This document shows positions 35,426-44,183 of a stretch of 64,000 nt of DNA, in pieces. Source of the stretch: Cohnella sp. GbtcB17 (GTDB lineage Bacteria > Bacillota > Bacilli > Paenibacillales > Paenibacillaceae); assembly GCF_019091135.1 (NCBI RefSeq), contig NZ_JAGXJW010000019.1, positions 56,988-120,987 on the forward strand, given 5' to 3'. Every line of letters starts with the position of its first letter. Position 1 is the first letter of the stretch. The notes under the pieces were generated by a model, which saw only the letters and a program-made list of their open reading frames with translations, did no database searches and had not been told where the DNA came from. A program made the translations under genes and the position numbers.

Positions 35426-36580
35426 ATGATTGGCTCCGCCCAAGCCGGGACGGGCGCCCCCTTCGCGCCGCCGGCCGATCTCACGCCGCTGTCGCCTGCG
35501 TACGATCCGTGGGATCCGATCCGTTCGCTGCAGGCGTACGGCAAGCACGCGCTCACGAGCGTTGAATTTACCGTTACTCATTTATGCAATATGCGATGCG
35601 AGCATTGGGCCGTCGGCGACAGCCTGACGATGACCGAAGCCGAACCGCTGCCGCTCGATCTGATGCTCCGCAGGCTGGACGAGGTCGAGTATCTGGAGAC
35701 GATCAGCCTGACCGGCGGCGAGCCGACGTTCAGCATGAACACCGTCAACAACGTGCTGATCCCGCTGCTCAAGTACGCGCGGTCGCGCGGCATCCGCACG
35801 CAGCTCAATTCGAACGTCACGCTGGACTACGGCCGGTACGAGCTGATCGCGCCGCATTTGGACGTCATGCATATTTCCTTCAATTACACGGAAGCCGAAG
35901 ACTTCCACCGCATCGGCTTCGCGCGCACCGGGCGGGAGGTCGGGGCGGCGGCCTCGGGTCGCATGTACGAACGCATGATGGACAATGCCAGGCGGCTGGC
36001 CGACGGCGGGCTGTTCGTCTCGGCGGAGTCGATGATCAACTACCGGACGCACGACAAAATGAAAGAAATTCACCGACTCGTCGGCGAGATGGGCTGCAGC
36101 AGGCACGAGGTGCATCCGATGTACCCGAGCTCCTTTGCCTCCGGGCTGCCCGTCATCACCAGGCGGCAGATGCGCGAAGCCGTCGAGGAGCTGCTCGACG
36201 TCCGGCGGCGCGACATGTGGATGCTGTTCGGGACGCTGCCCTTCTACGCTTGCGGAGACGATCCGCTGGAGCGCCGCTTGCTGAGCAGGCTGGCCGCCGA
36301 GCCGAACGTCACCGTGCGCAACGATCCGGACGGCCGCAACCGCGTCAACGTCAACCTGTTCAGCGGCGACGTATACGTGACCGACTTCGCGGCCGTCCCG
36401 CCCTTCGGCAACGTCAAGACCGAACGGCTCGACGACGTGTTCGGGCGCTGGCAGGAGCACCCGATGCAGCGCGGCCTCAATTGTCATTGCCCGGCCGCGG
36501 GCTGCTGCGGCCCCAACCTTCTTGTCACCGACATGTATTACAAGGACGTCGACTTTACCCGCCGCAGCGCGATCGTTTGA
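35426..36580 (+). CDS. YfkAB-like radical SAM protein with altered cluster motif
   Basis: 384 aa. Family features are THLCNMRCEH, SLTGGEPTFSMNTVNN and a C-terminal cysteine cluster (CHCPAAGCCGPN). The cluster-binding motif, normally CxxxCxxC, reads Cys54, Cys58 and Trp61: codon 61 (35606-35608) is TGG where TGC or TGT is expected. Without the third cysteine a normal [4Fe-4S] cluster is unlikely. The rest of the frame is intact and well conserved. The ATG at 35426 follows AGGGAG. Function of the family is unknown. Confidence 0.88.
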   Translation: MIGSAQAGTGAPFAPPADLTPLSPAYDPWDPIRSLQAYGKHALTSVEFTVTHLCNMRCEHWAVGDSLTMTEAEPLPLDLMLRRLDEVEYLETISLTGGEPTFSMNTVNNVLIPLLKYARSRGIRTQLNSNVTLDYGRYELIAPHLDVMHISFNYTEAEDFHRIGFARTGREVGAAASGRMYERMMDNARRLADGGLFVSAESMINYRTHDKMKEIHRLVGEMGCSRHEVHPMYPSSFASGLPVITRRQMREAVEELLDVRRRDMWMLFGTLPFYACGDDPLERRLLSRLAAEPNVTVRNDPDGRNRVNVNLFSGDVYVTDFAAVPPFGNVKTERLDDVFGRWQEHPMQRGLNCHCPAAGCCGPNLLVTDMYYKDVDFTRRSAIV

Positions 36581-36651
36581 CGCGCGGCAGGCGGACGCGG
36601 AGCGCGGCCCTTAAGCCGCCGCCGCGCCGTACGAAAGGAAGCTGAAGCTGC

Positions 36652-38004
36652 TTGAACACGGAATTGTTGTGGGGTTCGATCGCCTGGCACGCCGTCCTCG
36701 TTCTTTTTCTCGTGCTGCTGAACGGATTTTTCGTCGCGGCCGAGTTTGCGCTTGTCAAAGTGCGCCAGTCGCGGCTCACGCAGCTGACGAACGAGGGCAA
36801 TGTGAGGGCGAAGTACGCGCTCAAGGTCAACCGCAAGCTCGACGTCTATCTGTCGGCTACGCAGCTTGGCATTACGCTTGCGTCGCTCGGACTCGGGTGG
36901 ACGGGCGAGCCGGCCATCGCGGACCTGATCGTTATCCCGCTGCTCCACCAATACGGCGTGACGAACGAGACGACGATCCACACGATCTCGTACATCATCG
37001 CGTTCAGCGCGATCACCTTCCTCCATATCGTCCTGGGGGAGCTGGCGCCGAAGTCGCTCGCGATTCAGAAGTCGGAGAGCGTATCGCTGTGGCTGTCGCT
37101 TCCGCTGCTGCTTTTCTACAGACTGTTCCTGCCGGTCATCTGGCTGCTCAACAACGCGGCGAACCTGCTGCTGCGCCTGATCGGCGTTAAGCCGGCCAGC
37201 GAGCACGACGCGGCGCATACCGAAGAAGAGATCCGCATCCTCATGAACGAGAGCGCGAAGAGCGGCATTATCGACAAGGAAGAGATGACGCTGTTCGACA
37301 ACGTGTTTGAGTTCTCCGAGCGTGTGGCCCGGGAGGTCATGCTGCCGCGCACCGACATGGACTGCATGTTCACCAACCTGCCGTTCGATGAGAACATGAA
37401 GCTCGCCTACCGCGTCAAGCATACCCGTTATCCCGTCGGCGTCGAGGACAAGGACCAGATCATCGGGTTCGTGCACATCACCGACGTGCTCACGGCCGAT
37501 CCGGACGAGGAGCAGGATCTGCGCGCATACTTGCGTCCCATTTTAAGCGTCCCCGAGTCCATGGAGATCAGCCGCGTGCTTAAGCTCATGCAGCGCCACA
37601 AGTCGCAGCTCGCGATCGTCATCGACGAATACGGCGGCACGGCGGGCATGCTGACGGCCGAGATGATCCTCGAGGAGATCGTCGGGGAGATGCAGGACGA
37701 ATTCGACGATGAGCCGCCGGCCGTCGAGCTGCAAGGCGACGTCTATTCGGTCGACGGCCGCATGCTGATCGAGGAGATCGACGACCTGCTTGGCGTCGAG
37801 ATCGAGGAGGAAGAGGTCGATTCGATCGGCGGCTGGCTGTTCAAGAGCCTCGACGGCAACGTCGCGGAAGGACGCAAGATCGTCGAGCAGGGCTACGTGT
37901 TCGAGATCGCCGAAGTGGAACGTCTAAGAGTCCAGCGCGTACATATCTATCGGTATAAACAATCGGATGCGGACGACCGTACGGACCCGCCTTCGGGCCT
38001 GTAG
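36652..38004 (+). CDS. CNNM/CBS-domain membrane protein (hemolysin C/CorC family)
   Basis: 450 aa. An N-terminal CNNM (DUF21) membrane domain with three to four segments (LNGFFVAAEFALVKVRQSRL, HIVLGELAPKSLAIQ) is followed by a CBS pair (about residues 205-335; MLPRTDMDCMF, AIVIDEYGGTAGMLTAEMIL) and a CorC_HlyC transporter-associated domain (VDSIGGWLF). Related proteins handle Mg2+ or Na+ movement. The start is TTG at 36652 with AAAGGAAG upstream. Confidence 0.93.
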   Translation: MNTELLWGSIAWHAVLVLFLVLLNGFFVAAEFALVKVRQSRLTQLTNEGNVRAKYALKVNRKLDVYLSATQLGITLASLGLGWTGEPAIADLIVIPLLHQYGVTNETTIHTISYIIAFSAITFLHIVLGELAPKSLAIQKSESVSLWLSLPLLLFYRLFLPVIWLLNNAANLLLRLIGVKPASEHDAAHTEEEIRILMNESAKSGIIDKEEMTLFDNVFEFSERVAREVMLPRTDMDCMFTNLPFDENMKLAYRVKHTRYPVGVEDKDQIIGFVHITDVLTADPDEEQDLRAYLRPILSVPESMEISRVLKLMQRHKSQLAIVIDEYGGTAGMLTAEMILEEIVGEMQDEFDDEPPAVELQGDVYSVDGRMLIEEIDDLLGVEIEEEEVDSIGGWLFKSLDGNVAEGRKIVEQGYVFEIAEVERLRVQRVHIYRYKQSDADDRTDPPSGL

Positions 38005-38059
38005 GTGACGTATCCCGGATTCGCCGGCAAGGCGAACGATCCTCGAAAGGTGTGAATGC

Positions 38060-39097
38060 ATGCCGCTGCGCACAGTACTGCTGATGGTTTTGGGGCTTGG
38101 CTTTCTTTATTTGCTGTTTACGGTAGGCGCGCCGTTCCTGCTGGCGTTGATCGTCGTGATCTTCCTTGAACCGCTGACCAAGTTTTTTATGACCAAGTTC
38201 AAGATGAATCGGATTGCCGCTTCTACGGTGACGAGTACGTTGTTCACGCTCGGACTGCTCGGGCTTATGGGGCTCATTGGCATCAAGATATTCGAAGAGC
38301 TGACCTCGTTTTGGAGCAACCTGCCTTCGTACCTGAAGAGCGCCAACAGCTACGTCCAGGATGCGCTCGAAAAGGCGAGCAACTCCTACAACGGCGTCGG
38401 CGGGGACAACGAGCTGCCGATCAAGCTGGAGAGCCTGACGAACAACCTGACCGATTGGCTGTCCGGTCTCGCCACGTCGATCTCGAAGCCGCTCGTCGGC
38501 TTCGCTGCCGGCATCCCGAGCTTTTTTGTCGTCCTGATCGTCTTTTTCGTCGCCGTCTACCTGTTCAGTCTGAGCCTGCCGACGATGATGGCTTCGTTTC
38601 TTTCTATTTTTGCGGAGGAATCCAGAAGCCAGGTTACGCAGGTCATGGAAAATTTGCGCAAGTCGATCTTCGGCTTCCTGCGCGCGCAGTTCGTGCTGAG
38701 CCTCATGACGTATGTCATCTCGTTCGTCGGCCTGCTCATTATCGGCACGGGCTACCCGCTCGCGATCGCGCTGCTCATCGTCGTCGTCGACATCCTGCCG
38801 ATTCTCGGTACGGGGTCCGTACTCGTGCCCTGGGCGGCCTACATGATGCTGACGGGGGATACATACACCGGTATCGGACTGATCCTGCTGTTCCTCGTCA
38901 TCACCGTCGTGCGCCGGATCGTGGAGCCGAAGGTGCTCGGCGATGCCGTCGGTATCGGCGCGCTTCCGGCGCTGATCAGCCTGTACGTCGGATTCGAGCT
39001 GGTCGGTCTCGTCGGCGTCTTTCTGGGGCCCGTCGTCGTTATCGTTTATATGGCCGCCCGCAAGGTGGGGCTCATTAATCTTAAGATCAAGCTGTAG
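38060..39097 (+). CDS. AI-2E family permease, YtvI-like sporulation membrane protein
   Basis: 345 aa with about seven membrane segments and a soluble stretch at about residues 75-150. The C-terminal pattern (VDILPILGTGSVLVPWAAY, VRRIVEPKVLGDAVG) is that of the AI-2E/UPF0118 family, and the overall form matches YtvI. Being close to cotJABC and other spore genes supports a sporulation role, which is inferred. The ATG at 38060 follows AAAGGTG. A strong terminator follows. Confidence 0.85.
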   Translation: MPLRTVLLMVLGLGFLYLLFTVGAPFLLALIVVIFLEPLTKFFMTKFKMNRIAASTVTSTLFTLGLLGLMGLIGIKIFEELTSFWSNLPSYLKSANSYVQDALEKASNSYNGVGGDNELPIKLESLTNNLTDWLSGLATSISKPLVGFAAGIPSFFVVLIVFFVAVYLFSLSLPTMMASFLSIFAEESRSQVTQVMENLRKSIFGFLRAQFVLSLMTYVISFVGLLIIGTGYPLAIALLIVVVDILPILGTGSVLVPWAAYMMLTGDTYTGIGLILLFLVITVVRRIVEPKVLGDAVGIGALPALISLYVGFELVGLVGVFLGPVVVIVYMAARKVGLINLKIKL

Positions 39098-39118
39098 CCG
39101 ACGCGGGCTCCGCGCTCG

Positions 39119-39157
39119 AAGCCTTCCGCCCTTTAACTGGCGGAGGGCTTTTTTTCT
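39119..39157 (+). terminator. Terminator after the YtvI-like gene
   Basis: GCCTTCCGCC pairs with GGCGGAGGGC (one wobble), loop CTTTAACT, followed by seven Ts. Confidence 0.9.
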
Positions 39158-39259
39158 AGACTAGCTATCGAAAATTATCCGTTGTTGACGTTCGAATTAG
39201 GTCTCTGGGCGCATAGGCTAGAGCAGTACGCCGTACGGTGAGTCTAAGGAGGAATCCGC

Positions 39260-39481
39260 GTGTACGACAACCAGTGGCGGGAGTGGCATCCCTACGCCAG
39301 TCCCGACGATCCCTGTCCGCCCGTGCCGGTAAAAAGGTATATCGTGCCGCCGAACCAGTACATTTATTTTCAACCGTCCAACCTGCCCCAGTTCTCGCTC
39401 GACGAAGCGCTGTTCAAGGGAACGCTGTGGCCCGCGCTGTATAGCCCCTATACGTCGCGCTGCAACCGCAAAGGAGGCTGA
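39260..39481 (+). CDS. cotJA: Spore coat-associated protein CotJA
   Basis: 73-aa Pro- and Tyr-rich protein of the inner coat operon cotJABC. Recognisable segments are REWHPYASPDDPCPP and PPNQYIYFQPSNLPQFSLDE. The start is GTG at 39260 with GGAGGA upstream. The operon is sigma-E dependent in Bacillus; a very weak CATA-type -10 (39212) can be seen but I do not rely on it. Confidence 0.92.
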   Translation: MYDNQWREWHPYASPDDPCPPVPVKRYIVPPNQYIYFQPSNLPQFSLDEALFKGTLWPALYSPYTSRCNRKGG

Positions 39482-39486
39482 TCGGC

Positions 39487-39807
39487 GTGGCCGACAGAGA
39501 AGAAGCCGTGAGCCGCAGCAACGAGCATGTCTATGCGCAGCAAGCGCCGCCACGGGGAGGAGAAGCTTATAAGCGGGATCTGCTGGAGATTCAGAAGGTC
39601 GACTTCGCGCTGGTGGAGCTGAATCTTTTTTTGGACACCCATCCCGCAGACATGCAGGCGCTCCAGCAGTTCAACCAGCTCGCACAGCTCCGCAAACAGC
39701 TGATGGCCTCGTTCGAGCAAAAGTACGGGCCGCAGATGAACTTCGGCAACAGCTTCAGCCGGTATCCCTGGCAGTGGGTCGATACGCCGTGGCCGTGGCA
39801 AGTGTAG
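39487..39807 (+). CDS. cotJB: Spore coat protein CotJB
   Basis: 106 aa. It has the family core LLEIQKVDFALVELNLFLDT and the C-terminal SRYPWQWVDTPWPW. The N-terminal 25 residues are variable. The start is GTG at 39487 after AAAGGAGG, 5 bases past the cotJA stop. Middle gene of the cotJ operon. Confidence 0.93.
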   Translation: MADREEAVSRSNEHVYAQQAPPRGGEAYKRDLLEIQKVDFALVELNLFLDTHPADMQALQQFNQLAQLRKQLMASFEQKYGPQMNFGNSFSRYPWQWVDTPWPWQV

Positions 39808-39822
39808 AAGAGGGGGCGCGAT

Positions 39823-40392
39823 ATGTGGGTTTATGAGAAAAAGCTGCAATATCCCGTCAAAGTCGGCAAATGCGATATCCGTATGGCGCGCTATTTGTCC
39901 GAGCAATACGGCGGTGCCGACGGAGAGCTCTCGGCCGCGCTTCGGTACTTGAACCAACGGTACACGATTCCCGACAAAGTCATCGGATTGCTGACGGACA
40001 TCGGGACGGAGGAATTCGCGCACCTCGAGATGATCGCCACCATGATCTACAAGCTCACCAAGGACGCGTCGGTGGAGCAGCTGGAGGCGGCCGGGCTCGG
40101 TCCGCACTTCGCGAACCATGACAGCGCGCTGTTCTACGAGAACGCGGGCGGCGTGCCTTGGACCGCTACTTACATCCAGGCGAAAGGCGATCCGCTCGCC
40201 GATTTGTACGAGGATATCGCGGCGGAGGAGAAGGCGAGAGCCACGTACCAGTGGCTGATCGATATGACGGACGATGTCGATATCCAGGACAGTCTGAAGT
40301 TTTTGCGGGAGCGGGAGATCGTGCATTCGCTGCGCTTCCGCGAGGCTGTGGAGATTATCAAGGCGGATCGGGAGCAGAAGAAGATGTATTGA
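39823..40392 (+). CDS. cotJC: Spore coat protein CotJC, manganese-catalase family
   Basis: 189 aa, opening MWVYEKKLQYPVKVGKCDIR. Ligand motifs of the di-manganese ferritin-like fold are visible (DIGTEEFAHLEMIATMI; EEKARATYQWL; LREREIVHSLRFREA). It probably protects the spore coat against peroxide. It starts 15 bases after cotJB with AGAGGGGG upstream. A second catalase-family gene lies at 60125. Confidence 0.95.
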   Translation: MWVYEKKLQYPVKVGKCDIRMARYLSEQYGGADGELSAALRYLNQRYTIPDKVIGLLTDIGTEEFAHLEMIATMIYKLTKDASVEQLEAAGLGPHFANHDSALFYENAGGVPWTATYIQAKGDPLADLYEDIAAEEKARATYQWLIDMTDDVDIQDSLKFLREREIVHSLRFREAVEIIKADREQKKMY

Positions 40393-40425
40393 GCGCGTCG
40401 TACGCCAGGTCCATACTTAAAAAAT

Positions 40426-40461
40426 CAATCCCCTCGGGCCGACGTTGCCTTGAGGGGATTG
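40426..40461 (+). terminator. Terminator of the cotJ operon
   Basis: CAATCCCCTC pairs with GAGGGGATTG around a 16-nt loop and is followed by CCTTTTTG. Confidence 0.85.
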
Positions 40462-40512
40462 CCTTTTTGCATTGCGGCAAAAAAGGGACGACTAATAGAC
40501 GCGCCGCAAAGG

Positions 40513-40542
40513 TTGCCACAGCCTCCGGGCTTCCGGTATGAT
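40513..40542 (+). promoter_or_regulatory. Sigma-A promoter of the HAD hydrolase gene
   Basis: TTGCCA (40513-40518), an 18-bp spacer and TATGAT (40537-40542), 24 bases before the ATG. Confidence 0.6.
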
Positions 40543-40566
40543 GGATAAAAAAACGAGGAGTCGACT

Positions 40567-41235
40567 ATGAAACCGTACGATTTGCCGGAAGCCATGCTGT
40601 TCGATCTGGATGGGACGCTGTTCCGTACCGAGACGCTGCTGGAGGAAGTGCACCGCCGCGTCTTCGCTACGCTGCGGGAGGAGGGCCTGTACCTGGCGCC
40701 TGAACCGCCCGTCGAGCGCCTGCTGGGTTCGCTCGGCATGCTGCTGGAGCATATATGGCAGCAGGTGATGCCTGACGGCTCGCAAGCCGCGCAGGAGCGG
40801 GCGAACGAATTGCTTCTGCAGTACGAGCTCGAGGAGCTGGAGCGCGGACGGGGCGATCTGTACGAAGGCGTGCCCGAAGTGCTGGGCGAGCTCAAGTCGC
40901 GAGGCGTGCGGCTGTTCGTGGCCAGCAACGGGCTCGAATCCTACGTCAAGGAAGTGCCGCGCCTGAGAGGCATCGGCGGACTGTTCGAAGGCTTCTACAG
41001 TGCCGGCGAATACGACACCCGCTCCAAAGTCGAGCTGGTGCGCCTGCTGCTCGAGCGAAGCGGCGTAAAGTCAGCGTGGATGGTCGGCGACCGCCATTCC
41101 GACGTTGAAGCAGGCAAGAGCAACGGCTTGTTTACCGTAGGCTGCGACTATGCCGGCTTCCGCCGCGAGGGCGAGCTGGACGGAGCGGACGTGCGAATCG
41201 CAAGCTTTAAGGAGCTGCTGAAGCTGGTGCGCTGA
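40567..41235 (+). CDS. HAD-superfamily hydrolase
   Basis: 222 aa phosphatase-like protein. Motif I is MLFDLDGTLF, motif II is LFVASNGLESY, motif III the lysine in RSKVELVRLLL, and motif IV MVGDRHSDVEAGKSNG. A helical cap lies between residues 20 and 85. The substrate cannot be assigned; phosphoglycolate-phosphatase-like enzymes have this layout. The ATG at 40567 follows CGAGGAG. Single gene with its own promoter and terminator. Confidence 0.88.
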   Translation: MKPYDLPEAMLFDLDGTLFRTETLLEEVHRRVFATLREEGLYLAPEPPVERLLGSLGMLLEHIWQQVMPDGSQAAQERANELLLQYELEELERGRGDLYEGVPEVLGELKSRGVRLFVASNGLESYVKEVPRLRGIGGLFEGFYSAGEYDTRSKVELVRLLLERSGVKSAWMVGDRHSDVEAGKSNGLFTVGCDYAGFRREGELDGADVRIASFKELLKLVR

Positions 41236-41252
41236 AGCAGGACTGGGCATAG

Positions 41253-41293
41253 AAAAACAGAGTAGGCTCCGCGGGGGAGCTTACTCTGTTTTT
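41253..41293 (+). terminator. Terminator of the HAD hydrolase gene
   Basis: AAAAACAGAGTA and GCTCC pair with GGAGC and TACTCTGTTTTT, followed by more Ts. Array C begins 18 bases later. Confidence 0.93.
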
Positions 41294-41310
41294 TAATGCC
41301 GGCGAGCGAG

Positions 41311-41718
41311 CGACTGGCGGAAAAGGCCGTCATCCCAAGCAATCCCCTGCTGTAGAGAAGGCGATGGGCGGCAACGGACGTCATCCCAGGCAATCCCCTG
41401 TCGTAGAAAAGGCGATAGGCGGAAAGGGACGTCATCCAGGCCAATCCCCTGTCGTAGAGAAGGCGATTGGCAGAAACGGCCGTCATCCCGAGCAATCCCC
41501 TGTCGTAGAGAAGGCGATTGGCGGAAAAGGACGTCATGCAGGCCAATCCCCTGTCGTAGAGAAGGCGATTGGCGGAAAAGGACGTCATCCAGGCCAATCC
41601 CCTTCTGTAGAGAAGGCGATGGGCGGAAAGGGACGTCATCCCGAGCAATCCCCTGCTGTAGAGAAGGCGATTGATGGGAAGGGAAGTCATTCCGGCTAAT
41701 TCACTATCATAGAGAAGG
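41311..41718. repeat. 51-bp tandem array C, eight units
   Basis: Eight exact-length 51-bp units (starts at 41311 + 51n, last at 41668) fill the gap between two convergent genes. Consensus parts are CGATTGGCGGAAAAGGACGT, CATCCAGGCCAATCCCCT and TCGTAGAGAAGG. Across each unit boundary GCCAATCCCCT can pair with AAGGCGATTGGC, a stem of 11-12 bp with an 8-nt loop. The last unit is the most diverged. Because 51 is divisible by 3, open 17-residue repeats appear on both strands, but there is no ribosome binding site and I do not call a gene. Confidence 0.95.
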
Positions 41719-41726
41719 CGCACCAA

Positions 41727-42950
41727 TCAAAAGTTCGGGCCACCGCCGCTGCCACCCTCACCGGAGGCGTCCGCAACCAACCCGGCGCCCGCGCTGCCCG
41801 CGCCGGCGCCAGCCGGCAGGTGGCTTTTGCTGGTGCGCGCAAGCCTCCGCTGGCGATGCAGCCATAGCGCGTACTCGATCGGACGCGACAGCGCCGTTCG
41901 GTACACGTCGCGCTCGCCCGCCTGGATGAACACCTCTCGCGCGGGCTTCGGATTGACCTCGAGCAGCCATACGCGGCCCTCGCGGTCGATCGCCAGATCC
42001 AGCGCGAGCTCGCAGAGCGCACCGTACGTGCGCTCAAGGTGGCGCGCCACGCCGATGCCGAGCGTCTCGCCGGTTTTGCGGATCTGGTCGATGCGCTCCT
42101 CGCTGCCGATCCATTCGCGCAGCAGCGTCTTCATCGGCACAGCCCTGCCGCCGCCATGCAGATTGCTCGTGATGCTGCGTGGCGGCCCGACGCGACCGGC
42201 GCAGCCGGTCACGGTCCATTCGCCCTCGCCGTTTTTTTGCACGAGCATTCTGTAATCGTGCACCCGACCGCTCGGCAGCCGGATGTGAAGGCCTTGCTGC
42301 ACGATATATCGGTCCCCGTGTTTATCCCACGACCGCAGCACGCCGGCCAGCTGCTCCTTGGACACCCGTCTTGGCGTTACGATGCGGCGTCCGTGATCGC
42401 GGCCCTGCACCGCATACGTCCCGTCTTTCATCCGCTCGACCCGCAGGATGCCTCGGCCGCCGGTGCCGTTGATCGGCTTCACATACACGAGCGAGTGCTT
42501 GCGCAGCATCGCCTGCACGTCGTCCGGCGAATCATAGAATCGCGTCGAAGGCAGATGGGGCGCGAACGCGGCCACCTTGCCCAGCGTGCGGTGCACGGTC
42601 CACTTGTTGCGCAGCGGACGGTTCAGGAACGTCAGATGGCCGTGCTTCCGCCTGAAAGCGAGCAGCCGCTGAAATCGCGGGCTTCGCTGAATGCGGCAGC
42701 GATCGTAGATCAATTGCGGGAATCGGACCCATCTGCGCTCCCACTTCCGCGACTCCGGACTGTAGAACATCGCGAAGATGCGGTCGCCGGCGTCGTCGAC
42801 GTCGTCCGGCGTGAAGACGAATACGGAGAGGCCGTGCTTGCGTCCGATCGCGGTCATCCGCGCGTAGACGGATTTTTCCTCCAGCAGCTTGCGGTCGTTC
42901 AAGTATAGCGTCAATATGCCAAGCGTCGGCTGCGCCGCCAAGTTCGTCAC
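41727..42950 (-). CDS. YheC/YheD-family coat-associated ATP-grasp protein (1 of 5, distal)
   Basis: 407 aa, the last gene of a five-gene run. It lacks the N-terminal barrel domain of its longer relatives and begins with LAAQPTLGILTLYLND. The ATP-grasp core has VYVKPINGTGGRGILRVERM, DYRMLVQKNGEGEWTVTG and LALDLAIDREGRVWLLEVNPKP. The tail from about residue 375 is Gly/Ala/Ser-rich and unlike the paralogs. The start is GTG at 42948-42950 with a poor ribosome binding site; 54 bases separate it from the preceding gene. In Bacillus subtilis YheC and YheD are spore-associated; the ligase substrate is unknown. Confidence 0.88.
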   Translation of the reverse strand: MTNLAAQPTLGILTLYLNDRKLLEEKSVYARMTAIGRKHGLSVFVFTPDDVDDAGDRIFAMFYSPESRKWERRWVRFPQLIYDRCRIQRSPRFQRLLAFRRKHGHLTFLNRPLRNKWTVHRTLGKVAAFAPHLPSTRFYDSPDDVQAMLRKHSLVYVKPINGTGGRGILRVERMKDGTYAVQGRDHGRRIVTPRRVSKEQLAGVLRSWDKHGDRYIVQQGLHIRLPSGRVHDYRMLVQKNGEGEWTVTGCAGRVGPPRSITSNLHGGGRAVPMKTLLREWIGSEERIDQIRKTGETLGIGVARHLERTYGALCELALDLAIDREGRVWLLEVNPKPAREVFIQAGERDVYRTALSRPIEYALWLHRQRRLARTSKSHLPAGAGAGSAGAGLVADASGEGGSGGGPNF

Positions 42951-43004
42951 CTCGGTTCGATATGTGCCGCAAGGGCCACGCCCGGCCTAACGGCGCTTGC
43001 CGCC

Positions 43005-44183
43005 TTATCTGCGCTCCTGAAGGCGCCGGCGATGGATATAGTGGCCGTATTGAAAAATACGCTCGAGCGATTTTTGACGAATATGCGGCTCGTCGAATTT
43101 CATCGGCTTCGAATTCGCCTCGAAAAACCAAAGATGTCCCGTCTCGTCGATCCCAAGGTCCATCGACATTTCGAACAGCCGGCAGCGCGAGGAACGTTCG
43201 ATCCGGGACGCCAGCACGATTGCGGTACGGCGAACCTTGGCGAATACCTCCTGCGCTTTTTCCGGTCCGAATACGGCGGCGAGCAGCCGCTCCGGATCCT
43301 CGATCGAGCCGCCGCGGGGAACATGCGTCGTGATGCTCGACGAGCCTGCCATCCGCGCGCCGATGCCGGTCAGCTCCCAGGCGCCGTCCGCGTTTTTCTG
43401 CACGAGCGCGCGAAGATCGAACGGCCGTCCGTTCACCTTCGCGAGCGCGATTCCCTGCTGGGCGATGTACGGTTCGGACTGGTTTTTCGCGTTGGCCCGA
43501 ACCCGTAGCCAGAGCCGGTTCAGCGTCGAACAGTGGTACGTGCTGCTGCCCTTTTCATCCTGCACCTGAAGACGGTAGGGCAGGGTCTTTTCGGGCGACA
43601 CCTTGACCGTCATGATGCCGACGCCGGCCTTGCCCATGACCGGCTTCAGATACACGAGCGGGTGGCGGCGCAGCATGCCGGACAGCACGGTCTGCTCGGT
43701 CAGCCGCTTCGTCTCGGGAACGAAGCCGCGCGTCGATTTATATTCGCTCAGCCATTTGAACAACGACCATTTATTGAAAAAGCGGCGGTTGAAAAACGCC
43801 ATATCGGGCTGACTGGCGATCTTGGCCAGCTTTTTGCGCACCCAGGGCAGTCTCTCGTCCTCGCGCAGCGGTATGCGATTGTAGACGAGGGTGGGGCGCG
43901 GAAACCATGATTTGAGCCATAGATCCCTTGAAGCGTTATAGGTGAAGCCCAACACGCGAGGCGCGGTGAGCTTCAGGTTGCGGACGGTTACGACATACGT
44001 CAGAAAACCCTGTTCTTCGCCAGTCTTGAGCAGGTCGGCGAAGTTCTGGCGGTTGCCTCTGAACAACTGCAGGTCGTCGTCGATCGTCAAGATCGCGAGC
44101 ACGGGCTTCTCCTGCGCCTGCACGTTCGCGGTTCCGGGCGCCACGGCGAGCGCGCCAGGTTCTGCTGCGGCTGGTCGTAGCAT
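43005..44183 (-). CDS. YheC/YheD-family coat-associated ATP-grasp protein (2 of 5)
   Basis: 392 aa, short form without the N-terminal barrel. The first 28 residues (rich in Ala and Pro) are variable, then VLAILTIDDDLQLF. The core includes VYLKPVMGKAGVGIMTVKVS, QQGIALAKVNGRPFDLRALVQKN and MDLGIDETGHLWFFEANSKP. Its ATG (44181-44183) overlaps the stop of the next upstream gene by 4 bases (ATGA), so translation is coupled. Confidence 0.9.
   Translation of the reverse strand: MLRPAAAEPGALAVAPGTANVQAQEKPVLAILTIDDDLQLFRGNRQNFADLLKTGEEQGFLTYVVTVRNLKLTAPRVLGFTYNASRDLWLKSWFPRPTLVYNRIPLREDERLPWVRKKLAKIASQPDMAFFNRRFFNKWSLFKWLSEYKSTRGFVPETKRLTEQTVLSGMLRRHPLVYLKPVMGKAGVGIMTVKVSPEKTLPYRLQVQDEKGSSTYHCSTLNRLWLRVRANAKNQSEPYIAQQGIALAKVNGRPFDLRALVQKNADGAWELTGIGARMAGSSSITTHVPRGGSIEDPERLLAAVFGPEKAQEVFAKVRRTAIVLASRIERSSRCRLFEMSMDLGIDETGHLWFFEANSKPMKFDEPHIRQKSLERIFQYGHYIHRRRLQERR

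Noticed and set aside
39192..39219. Sigma-E promoter for cotJA
   Set aside because: TCGAATT and CATAGGCT have too many mismatches to call, although sigma-E control is expected.
41148..41726. 17-residue peptide repeats open on both strands through array C
   Set aside because: A 51-bp unit keeps any stop-free frame open. Neither strand has a ribosome binding site, one frame runs into the HAD gene antisense, and the other starts inside the array.
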